In this document: positions 62,174-64,000 of the stretch, in pieces
How positions within the stretch are numbered: the stretch's first letter is position 1
Layout of the letters: every line of letters begins with the position of its first letter
Origin: Ruminococcus sp. JC304
GTDB lineage: Bacteria > Bacillota > Clostridia > Lachnospirales > Lachnospiraceae
DNA: 64,000 bases
Assembly: GCA_000285855.2 (NCBI GenBank)
Contig: HE978651.1
Location: forward strand, 2,163,177 to 2,227,176
Reading direction: 5' to 3'
Notes under the pieces: generated by a model
Database searches by the model: none
What the model saw: the letters and a program-made list of their open reading frames with translations, nothing else
Told to the model about the DNA's origin: nothing
Program-made: the position numbers and the translations under genes

Positions 62174-64000
62174 TTATCTGCCCCCTTTTTTCTTCTTTCT
62201 CTTGGATGTCAGGCTCATGCCGATCAGACCACCTGCGGAAAGAACCAGACACAGAACTGGAATCCAGAGATTGGTGTCATCACCTGTTTTCGGGTTGCTT
62301 ACAGATGGGGTATCCTCCGGCAGTTTCTCATTGGTTACTTTCTGGATAACTTCGATCACTGGAGTTTTGTCATCTACATAGGTAAATGTCACCTCATGCT
62401 TCGTTTCGTCCAGCTGGTATCCTTCCGGTGCTTTGGTCTCAACCAGATAATAAGTGGCTGCCTTGTCAAATTTGCCTTCCTTATAAGTTCCGATTGCAAG
62501 CAGTCCGCTGGTTGCATGGCCGTTTTCATCGGTGGTCAGTGTTTCTACCACTTTGCCATCGGCATCCCTCAGTTCAAATTCCGCTCCTTTCAGTGCAGCT
62601 CCCGTATCCTTGTCCGTTTTCTCAACAATCAGACGGCCCTTTGCGGTATCGTCTTTCATGGCCACCTTCTGGATCTCTGCGGTATCTGCCACCTCGAAGG
62701 TGATCTCTTCCGCTGCGATATAACCGTTTGGAGCCTGCTCTTCTTTCAGGGTATATTTACCGATCGGAAGTTTTTCGATATAGTGCGGCTCTTTACCGGA
62801 AGTCCAGGTTTCTACGATGTTGCCATTTTCATCTGTGATGGTCAGTTTGGCTCCTTCGATCTCCTGATCTCCGGTGATGTCCGTCTTGCTGATTTCCACT
62901 TTGGTCACGTCATCTTCCATCACCTGCTTCTGGATCTCTGCGGTATTTTCCACGGTGAATGTGATGCTTTCCGCTGTAACGTATCCATCGGCCGGCTTGG
63001 TCTCTGTCAGAGTATAAGATTTTCCTACGACCAGTTCCTTGATGATGTGTGGCTCTTCTGTGGAAGTCCATTCCTCAACCACAGCTCCGTTTTCATCCGT
63101 CAGCTGTAATCTGGCTCCCGGCAGTTCCTCTCCAGTGGTCAGATCAGTTTTGGAAAGCTCCACGGTGGTCGGCTCATCTTCAAATACAAACTCATAGGAC
63201 GCTTCTGCTTCTTTATCCCCCTGGTACTCAAAAACAAATTCCTGCTCTTCCCCGGTGGTGACAAATCCATCCGGTGCATACAGCTCCTTCACATAATAGG
63301 TTCCATCGATCGGCAGATCTGCAATAAAGGAAATTTTTCCATCTGCATCTGTTGTTTTTAACTCGATCAGGGTGTCAGCTTCCATCAGCACCTTTCCAGA
63401 TGCGGACAGGATGTCTTTTCTGGTATAAAGTCCAAAGATGCCGCCTTTTAATACACGGTCGGTATCCTTTTCTTTCTTCAGGACGTTCACTTTCACCTTC
63501 TGGCGGTTGTTCTGCCAGTCCTCATCGTATACAACAACCGGGGTATCCTGGTCACGATAGGAAAGATCTACATATCGTGGTTTTTCATCCAGGACATAAC
63601 CATATGCTGTACCCACCTCTTTGACATAGTATTTTCCAACCGGAAGGTCAGATACTTTTGCAATGCCGTCTGCATCGGTTGTCACGGTTGCTACCAGCTC
63701 GTCCTTGGAATAGTAATCCGGGCTTACGCCATCGGCTGCTTTGATATCCTCGGCAGCACGGATTTCAAAGGTAACGTCTGTCAGGCTTCCGGTGATGTAC
63801 TCAAAGAAATGTTCCACAACACCTTTGACGTTGTCCAGCAGAGTGATCTTATCAAGGAATTCACCCTTCTTGTTTACGATCAGCAGTGCTTTCGGCACAT
63901 CGTCCTTCATTTCCACTTTCTGTACTTCTGCGGTATCCTGAATGGTGAATTCCACATCCGTGGTCTTTAAATAACCAAGCGGTGCAAGGGATTCACGGAG
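62174..64000 (-). CDS. LPxTG-like surface protein with Cna-B (SpaA-type) repeats (partial)
   Basis: The frame is open to the window edge; 608 residues are seen. At least five prealbumin-like Cna-B repeats are visible, each with strand patterns such as VEISKTDITGDQEIEGAKLT and LKEEQAPNGYIAAEEITFEV. The Lys/Asn/Glu positions would allow isopeptide bonds. The C-terminus has the sorting signal NPKTGDD, a hydrophobic stretch and a Lys/Arg tail (KRKKKKGGR). It is probably a pilin or adhesin anchored by the class B sortase. Confidence 0.9.
   Translation of the reverse strand, partial: LRESLAPLGYLKTTDVEFTIQDTAEVQKVEMKDDVPKALLIVNKKGEFLDKITLLDNVKGVVEHFFEYITGSLTDVTFEIRAAEDIKAADGVSPDYYSKDELVATVTTDADGIAKVSDLPVGKYYVKEVGTAYGYVLDEKPRYVDLSYRDQDTPVVVYDEDWQNNRQKVKVNVLKKEKDTDRVLKGGIFGLYTRKDILSASGKVLMEADTLIELKTTDADGKISFIADLPIDGTYYVKELYAPDGFVTTGEEQEFVFEYQGDKEAEASYEFVFEDEPTTVELSKTDLTTGEELPGARLQLTDENGAVVEEWTSTEEPHIIKELVVGKSYTLTETKPADGYVTAESITFTVENTAEIQKQVMEDDVTKVEISKTDITGDQEIEGAKLTITDENGNIVETWTSGKEPHYIEKLPIGKYTLKEEQAPNGYIAAEEITFEVADTAEIQKVAMKDDTAKGRLIVEKTDKDTGAALKGAEFELRDADGKVVETLTTDENGHATSGLLAIGTYKEGKFDKAATYYLVETKAPEGYQLDETKHEVTFTYVDDKTPVIEVIQKVTNEKLPEDTPSVSNPKTGDDTNLWIPVLCLVLSAGGLIGMSLTSKRKKKKGGR

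Noticed and set aside
1-64000. tRNA or rRNA genes and an ICE integrase/attachment site
   Set aside because: I saw none by reading; the ICE ends and its own integrase appear to lie outside this window.

Overview
The window looks like part of an integrative conjugative element (ICE) of the Tn1549/CTn type from a gut Firmicute, most likely a Lachnospiraceae-type clostridium. The evidence is the gene content (Maff2, PrgI, PcfB, VirB4/VirD4, a lysozyme/CHAP transfer hydrolase, an ArdC-like protein, a giant methylase-helicase), the strong AGGAGG-type ribosome binding sites and the near-uniform minus-strand coding. The species cannot be fixed from this sequence. Only one clear gene, an ion-transporter-superfamily permease at 23419-24567, lies on the plus strand.

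Layout in transcription order (right to left). 64000-60446 holds a surface module: a Cna-B-repeat LPxTG-like pilin (cut by the window edge), a gamma-glutamylcyclotransferase-like protein and a class B sortase. An unusual array of AAGTGTTC-like motifs follows. 60445-55237 holds replication/processing genes: S-adenosylmethionine synthetase, TOPRIM primase, DNA methyltransferase, small proteins and MobC. 55233-43196 is the transfer core: MOBP-type relaxase, PcfB, ArdC-like protein, VirD4, Maff2, a VirB6-like protein, PrgI, VirB4 and the wall hydrolase. 43179-37509 is an inserted cassette: MarR regulator, two ABC exporter half-transporters, a small alarmone synthetase and an OmpR-like regulator. 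37233-32988 returns to ICE backbone (sigma-like HTH protein, DUF3846, DUF4240, DinG-type helicase).

32821 to about 26140 is a Tn554-like unit with three consecutive tyrosine recombinases and a TnpC-like protein. Downstream of these sits an AT-rich pair of overlapping genes whose products look paralogous and which I cannot assign to a function. 26100-22303 is a patchwork: a truncated flavodoxin, a carboxymuconolactone decarboxylase/cupin protein, a MITE-like repeat, the permease and two hypothetical genes. 22249-20369 is a group II intron, probably class C, sitting just after a terminator. 20345-19544 holds an XRE regulator and a type I toxin/antisense RNA pair.

19442-655 is one giant methylase-SNF2 helicase gene cut in two by an 11.0-kb Tn4451-like mobilizable transposon (1738-12738). 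The transposon has 22-bp imperfect inverted repeats and GA dinucleotides at both junctions. It carries a large serine recombinase, tnpV, tet(O) with a complete leader/attenuator, sigma-like regulators (one with an in-frame stop), a RepA-like ATPase, ParB, a MobV relaxase and a pMV158-like oriT. Precise removal would restore an in-frame helicase of about 2594 residues. The helicase gene also contains, in another frame of the same strand, a second tnpV-like gene with its own strong ribosome binding site.

Together the window shows nested mobility: a conjugative element carrying a mobilizable antibiotic-resistance transposon, a Tn554-like unit, a group II intron and a MITE-like repeat.
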